Positions 34,287 to 46,326 of a stretch of 64,000 bases of DNA are shown one piece after another. Position numbers and translations under genes: made by a program. The notes below the pieces were generated by a model. The model made no database searches. It saw only the letters and a list, made by a program, of their open reading frames with translations, and was not told where the DNA came from. The DNA is from Thozetella sp. PMI_491 (Eukaryota; Ascomycota; Sordariomycetes; Chaetosphaeriales; Chaetosphaeriaceae). Every line of letters begins with the position of its first letter. Position 1 is the stretch's first letter. The DNA lies in contig MU270056.1 in assembly GCA_021432635.1 (NCBI GenBank), forward strand, positions 549,656 through 613,655. The letters are read 5' to 3'.

Positions 34287-35496
34287 ATGGCTGCGTCGTC
34301 GGGCGCCGGCGCCAGCTTTCCAATCGATCCCACCAAGCCTGGCAAATACCCCGTCATCCTCAGCGATGCGCTGCTCGGGAAGGCCTCCAAAGATGCATTC
34401 ACCGGTGTCCGTTGTAAGTTCCTCGCCCACTCCACCCTGCCTCTCCTCGACGGCTACCCGCAAGGGCCGTAACCACGGGTCGACCAAGACACGCGGCGGG
34501 AAGGGAACCTATGGGGCAACAATGCTGACCCGGCGGCGGCGAATTCAAGACAACCACCGCCCCGAACTGTCCTCGGACGCGGCACCGGCTTCGGCGCGCA
34601 TAAAACAGTCGGCCAAGGACAACACGTTCAATCTGGGCTTCGAGGACAACGGCGGCAAGTACCAATACAATGGCGAGCGCACGAACAACGACGGCAAGTA
34701 CATTCTCGTCTTCGACCCGGCTCGCAAGGCCTTCATCCTGCACCGCGTCGACTCCATGTTCCACATGAACGTCACCCGCACCCCCGGCAGCAGCGACCCA
34801 GAGAGCCTGCGCAAGGAGTTCCCGCATTTGACCGTGAGCACCTTCAAGAAGCCGCCCAAGCCGCTGCCCAAGAGGAAGAACCCACTGCCGTCACAGTCGT
34901 CGCAGCAGCTGCCCCGGCCAAGCGAGCCGGAGAAGAAAGAAGAGAAGCCCAAGCCCGTGGCCCTGTCGCTGCCCACCATATCTAAGGCCCCATCACCCCC
35001 ACCTCCAGCCGCCGCCTCTACTAGCTCGGCGCCCGGCAAGACGGAGAAGAAGTCGAAACGGGCCAAGACGCCCGATTCCGACGAGGACGATGACGATGAC
35101 GACGGTGGTCTGCTGATTGAGTACCCGGACGGCGACCCAGGAGGCTTCCGGCCGCCCCCAGTGCCGGCCTTCCCGCCGCAGATGAGTCGCCGCTTCTCCG
35201 AATTTGTGCGTGACCAAGACGACGATGACGACTACCTCGGCGGTGCTGATGCCGACGCTGATGCCGAGTTCGACGAAGACGAGGAGGAGGACAACCACCT
35301 CCACGCCTTCAAGCTGCCGAGTCCCGTCAACCAGCGTCAGGGCCAGCATGAGTCCGAGATGGCCGATGCCGACGCTGATGCCGACGCGGAGGCCGATGAC
35401 TTTGCGGACGACCTCGAAGCCGAGCTGGAGCGAGAGCTGCTCGAGCGCGGAGACGGCATGGACGTCGATGAGAGCGATGTCAGCGAGGAGGACTAG
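34287..35496 (+). CDS. Eaf-type RNA polymerase II elongation factor
   Basis: Two exons, 34287-34413 and 34550-35496, give 357 residues. The join reads TGVR-YNHRPEL. The N-terminal domain (about 1-135) matches the ELL-associated factor (EAF) N-terminal family: PGKYPVILSDALLG, FNLGFEDNGGKYQYNGE, YILVFDPARKAFILHRVDS and FHMNVTRTPG. In fission yeast and animals EAF partners ELL to stimulate transcript elongation. The remainder is disordered: Pro/Ser/Lys-rich, then acidic with Asp-Ala repeats, ending DESDVSEED. Acidic tails of this kind can act in transcriptional activation, but that is inference. No ELL gene lies in the window. The start at 34287 begins the conserved block and lies downstream of a pyrimidine-rich leader. 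Confidence 0.85.
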
Positions 35497-37805
35497 AGCT
35501 TTGCTGCAGTTTTCTCGTGCCTCGTCAAAGGGGGAAAGGAGCTTGCGGCCCACACACAAAAGGCTATAGATACCACTTTGGTTTACTGTTTCGGCGTTCC
35601 CCCTTCTCTCTCGCTCTCTCTCTCTCTCTTGCTTTATTTGGATATTCGGATATGAGACATATAAGTCAAAGCACTCAGTAGTGCCTTGGACTAGTGGTCT
35701 TCGAGACGACCTGGTTGGAGTTGCGGGATCATATTGCTATAGTTATTTTTGGTACATCTTTTGGGACAATATCGGCCTTTATGGGCGGCCGCCCGGCGCA
35801 AGGAAAGAAACGCAGACATGACAGAACTGCTCGGCTAGCTTAGCCAGCCAGACCAGGAGATATAAAATCAATCTACCACGATCTTTACCAGCTCGACGGG
35901 ATTTGTAGGTTTGCTCTTGCTCAATCACAACACTTAGAGTCGTCCAGCGTTCATAGACTTCTGTTACGTGCAGCGGGTTGTTCGCCGCAATATATGTGTA
36001 GGAATATAAGCCAAATCCATATCGGGGATGCCGTGCACCGGCGGTCCTACCTCGTGGCTGTACCTCTGAGAGGTTGCTCAATAGATGTTCTTTAACATGA
36101 TACCAGCGACTGCCATTTGACCAGCCACACATCTACTTAGCAGGAGAAGCATGGCAGAACGCCATCAAAGGGGCACGTGCGAGCTGTGTGTATCGAATTG
36201 GTCGTCATAAGTGACGTTTTCAATATAATCTTGGCCTCTATCTCCTCTCAGGCCCAGCCTTGGCGCGTACATGCCGAAGTACTGGACAGAGCAGCTTTGG
36301 GTAGAAGCGTTTCTACGATATCAGTCCTCACCTCTGCCCTAGGAATCCCCAGGATGCCCCATGAAGCCTGTCACAGATCATCGACTGCACCGGCCCGTCC
36401 GACAATGGATTTACCAGTCTACATTCACAAAGAAGACTAGAAAACCGCCACCGGAATCACATTCGCAGCCATTCTAAACCCCGCGGGAGATGCTGATTAG
36501 GAAGGTGTAGTGCTTCCCGGATGGAGAGCCAAAAGTACTAGCCGCAGCAGGTCTTGTCTTAGCTCTAGATGTGAATGCCACGGGCGCCAGAGCGCCACAT
36601 GGCAGCGGCGGCCTGGAATGCGTACTTCAACGGACTGTCCGTCCGGTAGCCGATATTCTCACCGATCCTGACGATGCTAAAAAGTAACACACCGACGGTG
36701 CCTATAATGGCCCCGATCGAGCGCCGTACCGACCGTATATCAGACATACCAGCCCGGCGATGGTGCCTAAGGGGAAATGTGACGTTGGCCTCGGTGCGTG
36801 CTCTCGATCTAGGAGCTAGTATCTAGTTTCAAGCCGCATCCGGATCCCCAGGCACGGCACCGCCTAGAAAGAAGCCAAGGAAGCCAAGGAAGCCAAGAAG
36901 CCTTGCCGATCGCAGGTCGCTCCAGATCCCGGTGCCAGTCTCCTTAGTCTTGAGTCCGAGCTAGGACCATTTGCATACCATGGTGCCATACACAAGCACG
37001 TACGAATTGGCGGGGAAGCTAGTGGGAGAGCTGATGATGAGCTTCCCGCATTCGCGGGTCCGCCGGCCACAATTTTTCCGTCATTCAGAGAGGAGATCCG
37101 GGGGAGTTCCCCTAGTCATCGTGGGGTACCGGCGTTGGGGCAGACGGCCTATTCCCACTCGGCGTGTAATTCAGAAGCTACTCCGCAGGATAAAAGGCGG
37201 CTAGTACTGCGGGGATGACCGGGGGGGAAGAGTAGGCGACGGACTACGGAGCCAGGACGGTGACGAGGCGCTGGGCCCCTTGCATGCTGGCCAGCCTCTC
37301 GGGCTATGGCCCATTTTATCCCTCTCTCTCTCTCCCTCTCGTTTCCTCGATAAAAAAATCTCCTTTAGCGGAACTCTACAGGAGAAGTCCAGGGGTGTTG
37401 GTCTACATACCTCAAAGCGAATTGGTGCCGGCGCCTCTCTTTCGTGGGAAAATCATGTCCGCCCACCTCGCAGACCGACCGCTCACTCCGGAACAGGCCT
37501 ATCGTGATGATCAACGTCCAGCTCTCACCGTCGGAGGCTGAGGTGCCCCGGACGCGGTGAACCACCTTGGCCGGCGGGAACGGCCTTCCATGCACGCTAC
37601 CCAGCGAGGCCAGGCAGACGATGTTACAGTGACTCCCGCGGTCTCTAGCACATGGATCGCGTCAAAAATATTGTTTATAAGTCCCGCGGCCTGCCCTCTT
37701 TACCAGCCGTCCTAGCATCGCGTCGCTCTCTCCCTCCCTCCCTGAACCCCCCCCCCCCTTCTTCTTTTCCCATTATTCCTCCATTGAGGTCTCCCTTGGC
37801 CAAAA
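35497..37805. other. Intergenic region between the EAF and pectinesterase genes
   Basis: It carries the EAF 3' end and the pectinesterase promoter. A short tandem of aagccaagg units lies at 36870-36898 and CT-rich simple sequence near 37320. Open frames at 35779-36132 (-), 36177-36440 (+) and 36565-36747 (-) match nothing I recognise. Confidence 0.45.
37676..37680 (+). promoter_or_regulatory. TATA box of the pectin methylesterase gene
   Basis: TATAA in the context gtttataagt lies about 125 bases before the start codon, a normal distance for an inducible secreted-enzyme gene in filamentous fungi. Confidence 0.5.
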
Positions 37806-39297
37806 ATGCGGTGCACCGAGATTGTTCTCGGCTCCTTGGTTGGCCTGCTACCAGTCGTGGCCAGTCTCAGTCCTTCGGGACCGGCCAGGACATATGCAGA
37901 GTGCCAACGGAAGACATGCCCGCCTACGCTCGGCTGCCCTCCGGGGACCATCTACGTCAGCGCCGACGCCAACGACAAGCGGGCAGCGTTCCGCTCGATC
38001 CAGGCGGCCATAGAGTCGCTGGGGAACACGACGACGCCGGGCTACATCCTGATTGCGCCGGGGAACTACACAGAGCAGCTCAACGTCACTCGCTCCGGGC
38101 CGCTTACTTTGCTAGGCCAGTCCTCGCGGCCATGGAAGGGCGAACTATATGCCGATATCGACGTCGGCGAGGTCGTGTCCAACGAGGTCCAAGTATGGTG
38201 GAATGCCGCCAACTACAACGCCAAATATTCAGATAACGTGTTTACTGGCGTGCTGACGCAAGTACCTCTTATTTTTCTTCCCCCCCCTTTCCCCCTGAGG
38301 GCTTGACTCTCCCTAAGCCAAGATACCCCTCGAATGATGATGGCTAACTTGCCCTCTGTAGTGTCGGACCAACGCTGAACGCAACTCTGACTTACATGGG
38401 ACCAACGGGGTTCCCCGTGCCAGAGGACACGCCGTTCGGTTCCAGCGACTTTCGGGTATACAATATTGATTTCCGGAACGAGTATGTTCCTTATTCCGAT
38501 GGGCCTGCCCACGCTGCAGGCATATCCCGAGCCAATGCCGGCTTCTATTCTTGCGGCCTCTACAGCTATCAGGACACCGTAAGTACCCTCCCCCCTACCC
38601 TCCTTTCTGTCATGCTTAGGAGCTAGGGATGAGGGCAGACAAGCACTAACCACAAGCTCCCCTAGCTCTATGTGGGCAAGCTTGGAAATGCATATTTTTG
38701 GGACAGCATTATCGCGGGACAGACCGACTTTCTGTACGGGTAGGTCCATGTCCTAGACCCATCAAACCTAAAGGAAAAAAAATGATACGGCTTCTAAGTT
38801 CGGGACCTAGGTTCGGCACTGCCTACATTACCAACTCGACATTGTCTCTGCGCAGCTGTGGCGGCGGCATCACGGCATGGAAGGGCACGAACACGACCTT
38901 TGTTAACAAATATGGTGTCTATATCGACCGCGGCCAAGCCATCGCGGCGAATAGCACAATTGCCGCCAAGGTCAAGGGCAAGTGCGCGCTAGGTCGACCG
39001 TGGAACTCTCTGCACCGTAGCATCTTTATGGAAACCTATCTTGACGGCAGCATTCTGCCCGCCGGCTACATCCAGTGGGGCTCGACGGACCCGCGCGTCG
39101 ACAACTATACCATGATGGCTACGTGGGACGACTACGGCCCGGGCTGGAACGAGACGGCCGAGAAGACCAGCGGCGTCACGCGGGTACTGTCAGACGACGA
39201 GGTCCAGGGGTACCGGTGGCCGGTAGATGTCTTCATCGAGCAGGACGGGACGTCAGGCAACGTTGGTTGGATCGACGCCAGCGTTTTGGTAGGATAG
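37806..39297 (+). CDS. Secreted pectin methylesterase (CE8)
   Basis: Four exons, 37806-38257, 38362-38578, 38666-38739 and 38811-39297, give 409 residues. The enzyme removes methyl esters from homogalacturonan, which lets polygalacturonases and lyases attack plant pectin. A signal peptide is visible (MRCTEIVLGSLVGLLPVVAS). Conserved CE8 blocks are present: GNYTEQLNV, the catalytic region SYQDT-LYVGK split by intron 2, GQTDFLYG with the second catalytic Asp, and LGRPWNS with the conserved Arg. Intron 1 appears to use a GC donor (GCAAGT at 38258); this is the only reading I found that keeps the frame (GVLT-VGPTLNATL). N-glycosylation sequons are frequent. The enzyme suggests growth on plant material. 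Confidence 0.92.
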
Positions 39298-42200
39298 GTG
39301 TTGTTGAGCTAGGTCGTGGAAAGATATCAAGAAACGATTCATCACAAAAAGGCTAGCGGGCCGGGATACGACATACGGCGCGTTATCGGCCTGCCGCGAG
39401 CATGGGCTCTTGTGGTGGCTGCAGGGCATACTGCAGCTCCTGGTCGGTCATTTTGTGACCACTGGGGGCTCCGTAGCTTTTCTTCACCCCGTCTGGAATC
39501 GCCCTCTTCGTGTGCTTGTGGTTGTGTGTGTGAGGCTTGGCTCGCCGGTCCGTCCACAGTCGTGTCTGGCTTTTGCCTTCTGCACCCGAGACACCTGCTC
39601 GGTGCGGGTCGTCTGTCTAAGACACATTCTGGGCCCGCGCACTCTCGACCGTTCTCGTTTGTGCACGGCCGGAGTGAGGGATCCTAGAGATGCGGTCGGT
39701 ATCCGGGATGCAATATTTGTGCGGTCTGGGAGGTCTGGAGTCCTTGGCGTATAGGGGGGGCGTCTGCAGCCTTGGTTCCCTGCTTTTGAAGAAGATGTAT
39801 GTCAAGAAAACGTCCAGGGCCCATGTATGTAAGTCTGGGCCGTGTTTGTTCGGACGCCATGCATAATGCATACACTGTCTGCTGCGCGGTCTTTGGGTCT
39901 TGCTCGCTACCCTCCCTCTGCTCTTCCAGTCATCTCGCGCTCCCTGGGTGCCTATGCAGTAAACGCATACATAGCGGCAGGGGCGGCGGGAAGTAGCAGG
40001 AGCCCACGCAAGAGCCAGAAGACGCGACGGCAAAAGGCCTAGCGTGTCTGGCCCTTGCAGCGAGTACGAAATGTTCGTGCAGGGCGGTGTATGCCCGGCG
40101 CCAACGGGATGTTCCCCGCCTCAGCCGAGGAAGCCCCCCGTGCGCCCGATCCCAACCCGCCGTGGGGGGAGGGGCATGCAGCCTTGACTGCCACGTATGA
40201 GGCCTCCCGGACGCGGCCGCGCGTGGGATGACGAGGGGTAGTGAGGGAGGCGGCGGCTGCAGCATAAAGCGTCTATGTAGTTTGCTGCCCTGGAAATGGA
40301 AAGGGTGGGGGGAGGGGGGAGGATACGCCCCTCTCTGGCCGAGTAAGGTCCGCCCGCGTCGAGAGACGCGATGCAGCCGTGCGCGGAGGGGACGTGAACG
40401 GTGGGTGTCAGCTCACGACACTGACCACAACACGCGCCGGGAGGGGGGGGAGGGGGGGGGAGTCGGACGCAATGTGCGATCAGACGGGATGGATAGGCAC
40501 GCTTCTAGAATGGCGTGGGCGAGTATGGAAGACGACGGCGAAGTTGGAGGGAAGCGCGGAAAGGAAGTAACGAATAAGCGAAGACCTTGACAGCACCGGC
40601 AGGCTCCTAGGCAGGCAATGCTACAGTCGACGGCGAAGATAACATGTACCTGTACCGGATACCTCAGCTGTGAAAGCATGAGAGCTAGTGTTGCCTACCT
40701 CGCAACGAGGGCCGGTTCCGGACAGATGCGCAGCTTGTGGCTCCGGGCCGAAGAGGCGCTCCCTCTTGAAGCATAACAATTTTATGATATTCCTTCTTCA
40801 CTCACACCCCCCGGTTAGGGAGTCTTTTCTCACTCTCTCACAGTTGCCAATGGACACAGTTGCCACTGGGGCAAGAGTAATACTTGCCGACAGTTTGTCC
40901 GGACCAGCGGTGAGGCGTATTCTGGAGGCCTGGCAAGCTGACCGGGCTGCAGCATAGCCAGTTATGGTTGCTAGGGACGAGCCAATGTGCCGTCAAATGT
41001 GCCGTCGCAGATTTCAGAGACCGCCTCCTCCCGGGCCGAGGTCTTCGCCTATAGTTTTTCTTCGAGGCTCGGTCGCCCCCTCCGAGCCCACGAATCAGGC
41101 ATTGCGGAGGCGCACAGCTGTGCATGGGTATCCAGAGCGCCGTTTGGTAGGAGCGATGGCCCAATCAGACTTTCCATCTGGTCCCTATTCCTCGAATGCA
41201 TCCCCTCCCCACCCCCCCCTTCCTGGAAGGATGCCACGAGGTGGAAGCTGACCTTGGCACGTCGAGAGCCATGTCGACAGTACACGCGCAGATATATCGC
41301 AGATAGCATTGCCGAATGCCGCGCAGCGTCCAGTTCCATGCTCCCCACGCAAGCCTTGCACCATTTAACCAATGCCTCGCTCTTCGCTGTCGTATCTCGT
41401 CGCTGCTACTCTAAACGGCAGCGCCCGCAGCCTTTTGGCCATTGGCCCTTCCTCGGCACAGTACCACACTACCCCCCCCCCCCCCCCCAAAGGACAGACA
41501 ATCCATCTCGGTCCTCTTTACACTGCTCACGCCACCTCCCCGCAGGTGTTCCGCGTAGCCTGCTTCGGCATGGAGTCGCATCAATACATCTAACTGGTAA
41601 TGATGAATGATGATTATATTATGATAATTGCTCACCTGATACCTTGTGCGCGCTGAGCCCCCGCCGAGTCCGTTGCACATTGGGACAACGCGGCTGCTTT
41701 TGATTGCAGCCGCCCCAAGACGCCTCTCTGCATTGCACTTGGCCTCGGAGGGATGGGCGGTCCCCTTGGACAAGGTCAGAATCCCGAAGCATGCGTGTAA
41801 GCTGGAACACGGCCCTATGTAAATCTAGCGTTCCTGGGGTGGTCGCCTCCTAGGGACACGTTATCATGTGCAACATGTCCAAAGTTCCGGGCATGCTTAG
41901 AGAAGGGCATATAATACATGCCTGGTGCCCGGTTGTGGTGACGGCTTGCAGGAACCGCCGTATCCTAGGTCTAGCTCGTGTGGATTTTACTGAACCCGCC
42001 GGCCTAACCACACTGAGTAAGCTCACCAAGCAGAGGGATCGACGGTGGGCACAAAGCGGTTTCTTGCAGATAGGGAGATGCACGTAGCCAGACACACTTG
42101 GATCGAAAAACTCTCCAATCACGCAACACATGGGTCATGCCTAGGCAAGGGATAAGAATAGAGGCGGCCCCCCGGGGCACTTCGGTATCTCTTCCGTAGA

Positions 42201-44960
42201 CTTCGTGTCACCCAGGAAGAAGCCGAGACCTGCGCGTTGGTCTCGGCCAAGTGAGGCTGAAGAGGGGAAGGGGGGGGAAAAAGCCTCAGTCTTCCATCTC
42301 TCCTGCTGCAATAGTTTCTGTAGCTAGAGGGCAGGCGGAAGGAAGGAAGAGGGCAGATTCCCCGCTCAGGGTAGGGGAGGTCTGGACACGGGAAGATGGA
42401 GATAGAAGGGGGGCACGAGAGGCGGCGACAGCTCATACTTGCGAGTAGGACAGGCCAATCACCACAGAAGCTGCAGGCTTAGCTGCCTTTTAGTTCTGAC
42501 ACCATGCATCCCGGGGTAGAGGTGCATATCTGCCACGACCTGAAGGGACGGAAAAAGGGTGTGCACATAGAGCAAGAAGGGAGAAAGAGAGAAAAAAAAA
42601 GACAGAATGCAGCCACCGGAGTTGGGACAGGACGGGGGAATTCATGCTCCATGGACAAGTGCCGCCCGTGCTCGCTTAGATGCACGATGCTGCCAGGGTT
42701 CTCGGCGCATTTTGCATCGTGTTGGTGCAGAAAACCGACTCTGAACAAAACCCGATGGTTCAGCAGCCGCGAAGGGATCGCGATCACCCTCTCAGGGAAG
42801 GGGTGGGGGAGCGCAAAGGCGCCGCCGGATCTGGGTCGGAGTTGTTTACTATGCTCAGGAGGTAAGCATCGCTGAGTCAATGTGCAAATGGGTACCACCC
42901 CCCATGCCCCGGAGTGGGCTGATCATGCTTACCTGCCCCAGAGACATGCTTTGTCTGGACCTGACAACGATGATGGACACCAGCGCAGTGCTATCATGAA
43001 CGGTCACGTTGGCATGTGAAGGACGGCCTTAGCCGGGCGGAAGAGGGTGTGGAGCCTCTCCCCAGATGGCCGGCGGCCTCTATTCGATCGATATTTTGTC
43101 GATTCTGAGGTATATTGTGTAACAACGGAGACACGAAACCTCAACGCGAACTGCCGAATCAGAGGGCCGAGTGGCGGGTTTGTGAGATATACAGCATGGC
43201 CCGGCATGGTGTGGTCTCACGATATGTTCTACGTTAGCGTGATTCTTGCAGGCAATGCAGTTCCTCCAACAGAGACCATGGCACCCTGAGAAGTTTGCTT
43301 ACCTTTAGAATGTAGGAAGAAGCAAGAAGGGGAAGCCCTCCTCCCCCCCCAAAAAAACCAGGCTTGCGTGCCCGGACGTAGCCTCCCGCTTGCCACCATC
43401 CCATGCAGCTCTGTCCACTTCGGGGGCTCACGGCCGTGCTCTGCTTACACTTTGCAGCGGCAAATACGAACCATCATAGTAGCGGCATTGGAAAGGCAAC
43501 CGCTTCTACCCTGCCTGATTTGTTGGGGTGCATGGAGGGTGGATGCAGCCGAGGGGGCTACTCTTAGCGATGGCCTCGACCGGAATCCCGGTCCTGTCTC
43601 AGGCAGACTCGCTCAACACCAGCTTGTCAGAGACCCGCTGCGTGCCCATAGACGGGTCCCCGGGACAGCTAACACACTTCTCCAACCCGGTTTTTAGATC
43701 GTTGTCGCTAGCACCGAGTAGGCGCAAGTGGCTCTTGCACTGTTGGTGAGCCTCATCCCCTCCTCGTGGGCGATGCTCCGGTGTCGGGAAGGAGGTGTTG
43801 GGGAGGAGGGGAGGAAAAGGGACAAGACAGACGAGAAGAGCGAGAAAGAGACAAGGGAGTAGAAAGGGGAGGAAAGGGACTGATGGAGCGAAAGCCGCAT
43901 TAGGTGACCCCCCCTTCTCCCCTCTCTCCTTCTAAAGCGACTCTCTCCATCATGTTGTATCACAGTTACACCTGGCGAGCTGATTTCGGTCGATTCATCA
44001 CTTTTGTAGTTTGGGTCTGGATGAACTGATACCTGCTTGTGCTCATTTCGAGATGTTTCCTTCAGATTCCCTACTTCCCCATCTTGTTTGACAGTTGCAG
44101 ACGCCACGCAAGCTCAGTGGCCGTCGCATCCCGGAGCTGCAGTTCTAACGCACCACGCGGCCCAATCGACTGTGGAGCGGTCGAGCCTTGTTGTCTAGCC
44201 GAACAGGATGTGATGCTGGGTATCTTTCACACCTGGACGGGGCCCCATCTAAGGTCGAAGCATGTCACCATTTTGGAAAGGGGGGGAGGGGAGGCTCCTC
44301 GCAGCACGACGTGGTCCCCTGAGTCGCCGCGGCTCAGGAAAGCGCATCCCTGCGCCGGGCCAATACAAGCCCCAAGACCGCCTCCCTCACACTCCCTCGC
44401 ACGCGCAGAATACATGAGAGACTGCTGCTAACGTGCATACAAGACAAGAGACATGGTAGTCCTTGTTTCCCCCTGCCCGCTTGCTGTCTTTGGACGTGTC
44501 GGTAGGCATCTCGACGTCGGTGCTATGCCGGTTGGCCGTTCTACCCTCCATCTGTAGACCCACACGAGGGGTGTTGCCTTGGGCGCCACGGAACCATGAA
44601 TCCATGAACGGATCTGACGACGTGCTTTGGCCTCCGGCTGGCCGCTGGTTGGGAGCACGTTTGGCCGTTGAATGTCGTGTCCTAGTTGGTCCATGTGAGG
44701 TGGTCCGCCCGGCTGCCCGAGTCCTTGGGGCCAGAGAGCGAAAGCGACATCGAGGAAGGCGGGTTCGGCGCGAGTGGCGAACAACGCCTTATATGAATGG
44801 GCGCTTCCCCTACGTTAAGACACTTTTAGTTCTTTTCGAACCTAGAAAAACTCTGGGAAGGAGAGCCCCCGATCGCAAGGAACCTTCGCTCCTTCTTTCC
44901 TCCCCTTCCCACCCCCGTCCCCCCCCCCAAAAAAACCCCTCTCTTGCGCTCGCGATCCTC
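39298..44960. other. Long gene-free region
   Basis: This 5.7-kb stretch carries no coding sequence I can support on either strand. It contains G-rich blocks near 40300-40330 and 40441-40470, a 17-base C run at 41472-41488, and other G/C runs near 43345 and 44920. The last 500 bases belong to the promoter and leader of the C2H2 gene. Open frames of up to 207 codons (40987-41610) have random-looking composition. No RNA gene or transposon remnant was recognised. Confidence 0.45.
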
Positions 44961-46052
44961 ATGGCGCTTCCAAGTCCCCCGCCGGGGTTGGTCACCCTGA
45001 ACCATCCATATGTTCTCCAGGAAGAAGAGCAGAGCTACGATCTCAGCTACTTCTTCCCGTTCCAGGATCCGGCTGGCTTCGACGTCACCTCTGTAGACGG
45101 GCTGGCCTGGGACGGCTACGAACTGCCCGGCGGCAGCTTCCCGCCAGCGACGGGCGCACTAGAGCTGGCGGCATTTGCGCCCATGTATGCCGACCAATAC
45201 CCATGCGCCGACTACTGGAACCCGCCTCTTGGGGGACTCGGCCACGGTCTTGACCTCCCATTTGCTGATCATCCCCCGTCCTGTTTTCCAGCCGAAGGTG
45301 GCTTCTCCTCCTCCGTGATTGACCTAGATGGCAACCTCAAGAGGATCGATCACGGCGCCCCGGGGCAGCCTCCAGGCGTGCCATGTTTCGCTGGGGCCCA
45401 GCAGGGAGCCGGCATAAACGTGCCGCCCCTCCAGTTCGTAAACCATGGACGTGACCAACAAATCAGAACGCACGCACCGATGCACCCCCCTACCCTGGAT
45501 ACTTACGGCTCTGTGGACGAGTGCATGGGCCAGCCTTCCACCGACGAGACACCACCCTCCAGTCCGGACATGCCGTCAACGCCACTTAGGATTCATCCCG
45601 GAGTGTATGAGCTGGCCGGTCCTGCTGGGCCTCCTCCTCTACTGCCCCGGGACGACCGGCCGGCGACCCCTCCGCCGCGGCGGAGGGGAAATGAGCGTAC
45701 GTGCGCTGTCCGATGCCGTCTCCTAGCCTGAGCTGACCGCCTACTTCCCTTGTTACTAGACGCAACACACACGCAGCCCTGGGGCTGTGGAAAGTGCAAG
45801 ACGGCATTCATGACGCCGCACCTGCTTGATGTGCATATGTGGTTCCATAGACCCAAGCCTCCATTTTACATGTACCAGAACGCAGCCTTCCAGGTGACAC
45901 CTCCCAGCGAGGAGAAGCTCAAAGAGACTAGCATGAAGAACCAGCGGTATTCTTCCCGAATGCGGTGTGAAGACGGAAAATGGACTACCTTTAAGCAAAC
46001 CATGCACGGATTCGGCGATGAAGACGAGGATGAGGAGGCTGAATACGAGTGA
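44961..46052 (+). CDS. Lone C2H2 zinc-finger protein, unknown function
   Basis: Two exons, 44961-45696 and 45760-46052, give 342 residues. The join, with donor GTACGT, reads GNE-HATHTQPWGCGKC. The first 245 residues are low-complexity (Pro, Gly, Asp and aromatics) with no known domain. The second exon carries one classical finger, C-x2-C-x12-H-x3-H (C255, C258, H271, H275: CGKCKTAFMTPHLLDVHMWF, then H). A basic/aromatic segment and an acidic tail (DEDEDEEAEYE) follow. A single finger rarely gives strong DNA specificity, so a transcription-factor role is possible but unproved. The frame is open upstream to 44463, but 44961 is the first ATG after a C-rich leader and begins plausible protein sequence. 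Confidence 0.65.
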
Positions 46053-46326
46053 GACATGATGTTACGGCCTCGCCAGGGAGAAAGAGGGAAGGAGAAGGAA
46101 AGGGGGGGGAGGGAGGGGGAATACTGGCAACAACGAACAAACCTCTTAATACTATTTAGATAGCTTCAATGCCAAAAATGAGACATGAGCCTATTTATTG
46201 ATGGCTCTTATTGTTTTCTCTCGTATATCCACTCTTACGGAGCACGCGTTCTGGTAGTTCCCGAGGCATTGCAGTCTCGGGGTGTCTAAGACGCATGGAA
46301 GAAGCCGTTATTTCGCAGAGAATCCC

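Noticed and set aside
36565-36747. 60-codon minus-strand frame with a hydrophobic stretch
   Set aside because: Too short, with no splice partners found. A membrane-protein remnant is possible but cannot be supported.
40987-41610. 207-codon open frame in the long gene-free region
   Set aside because: It reads through a poly-C tract and has no recognisable domain or coding-like pattern.
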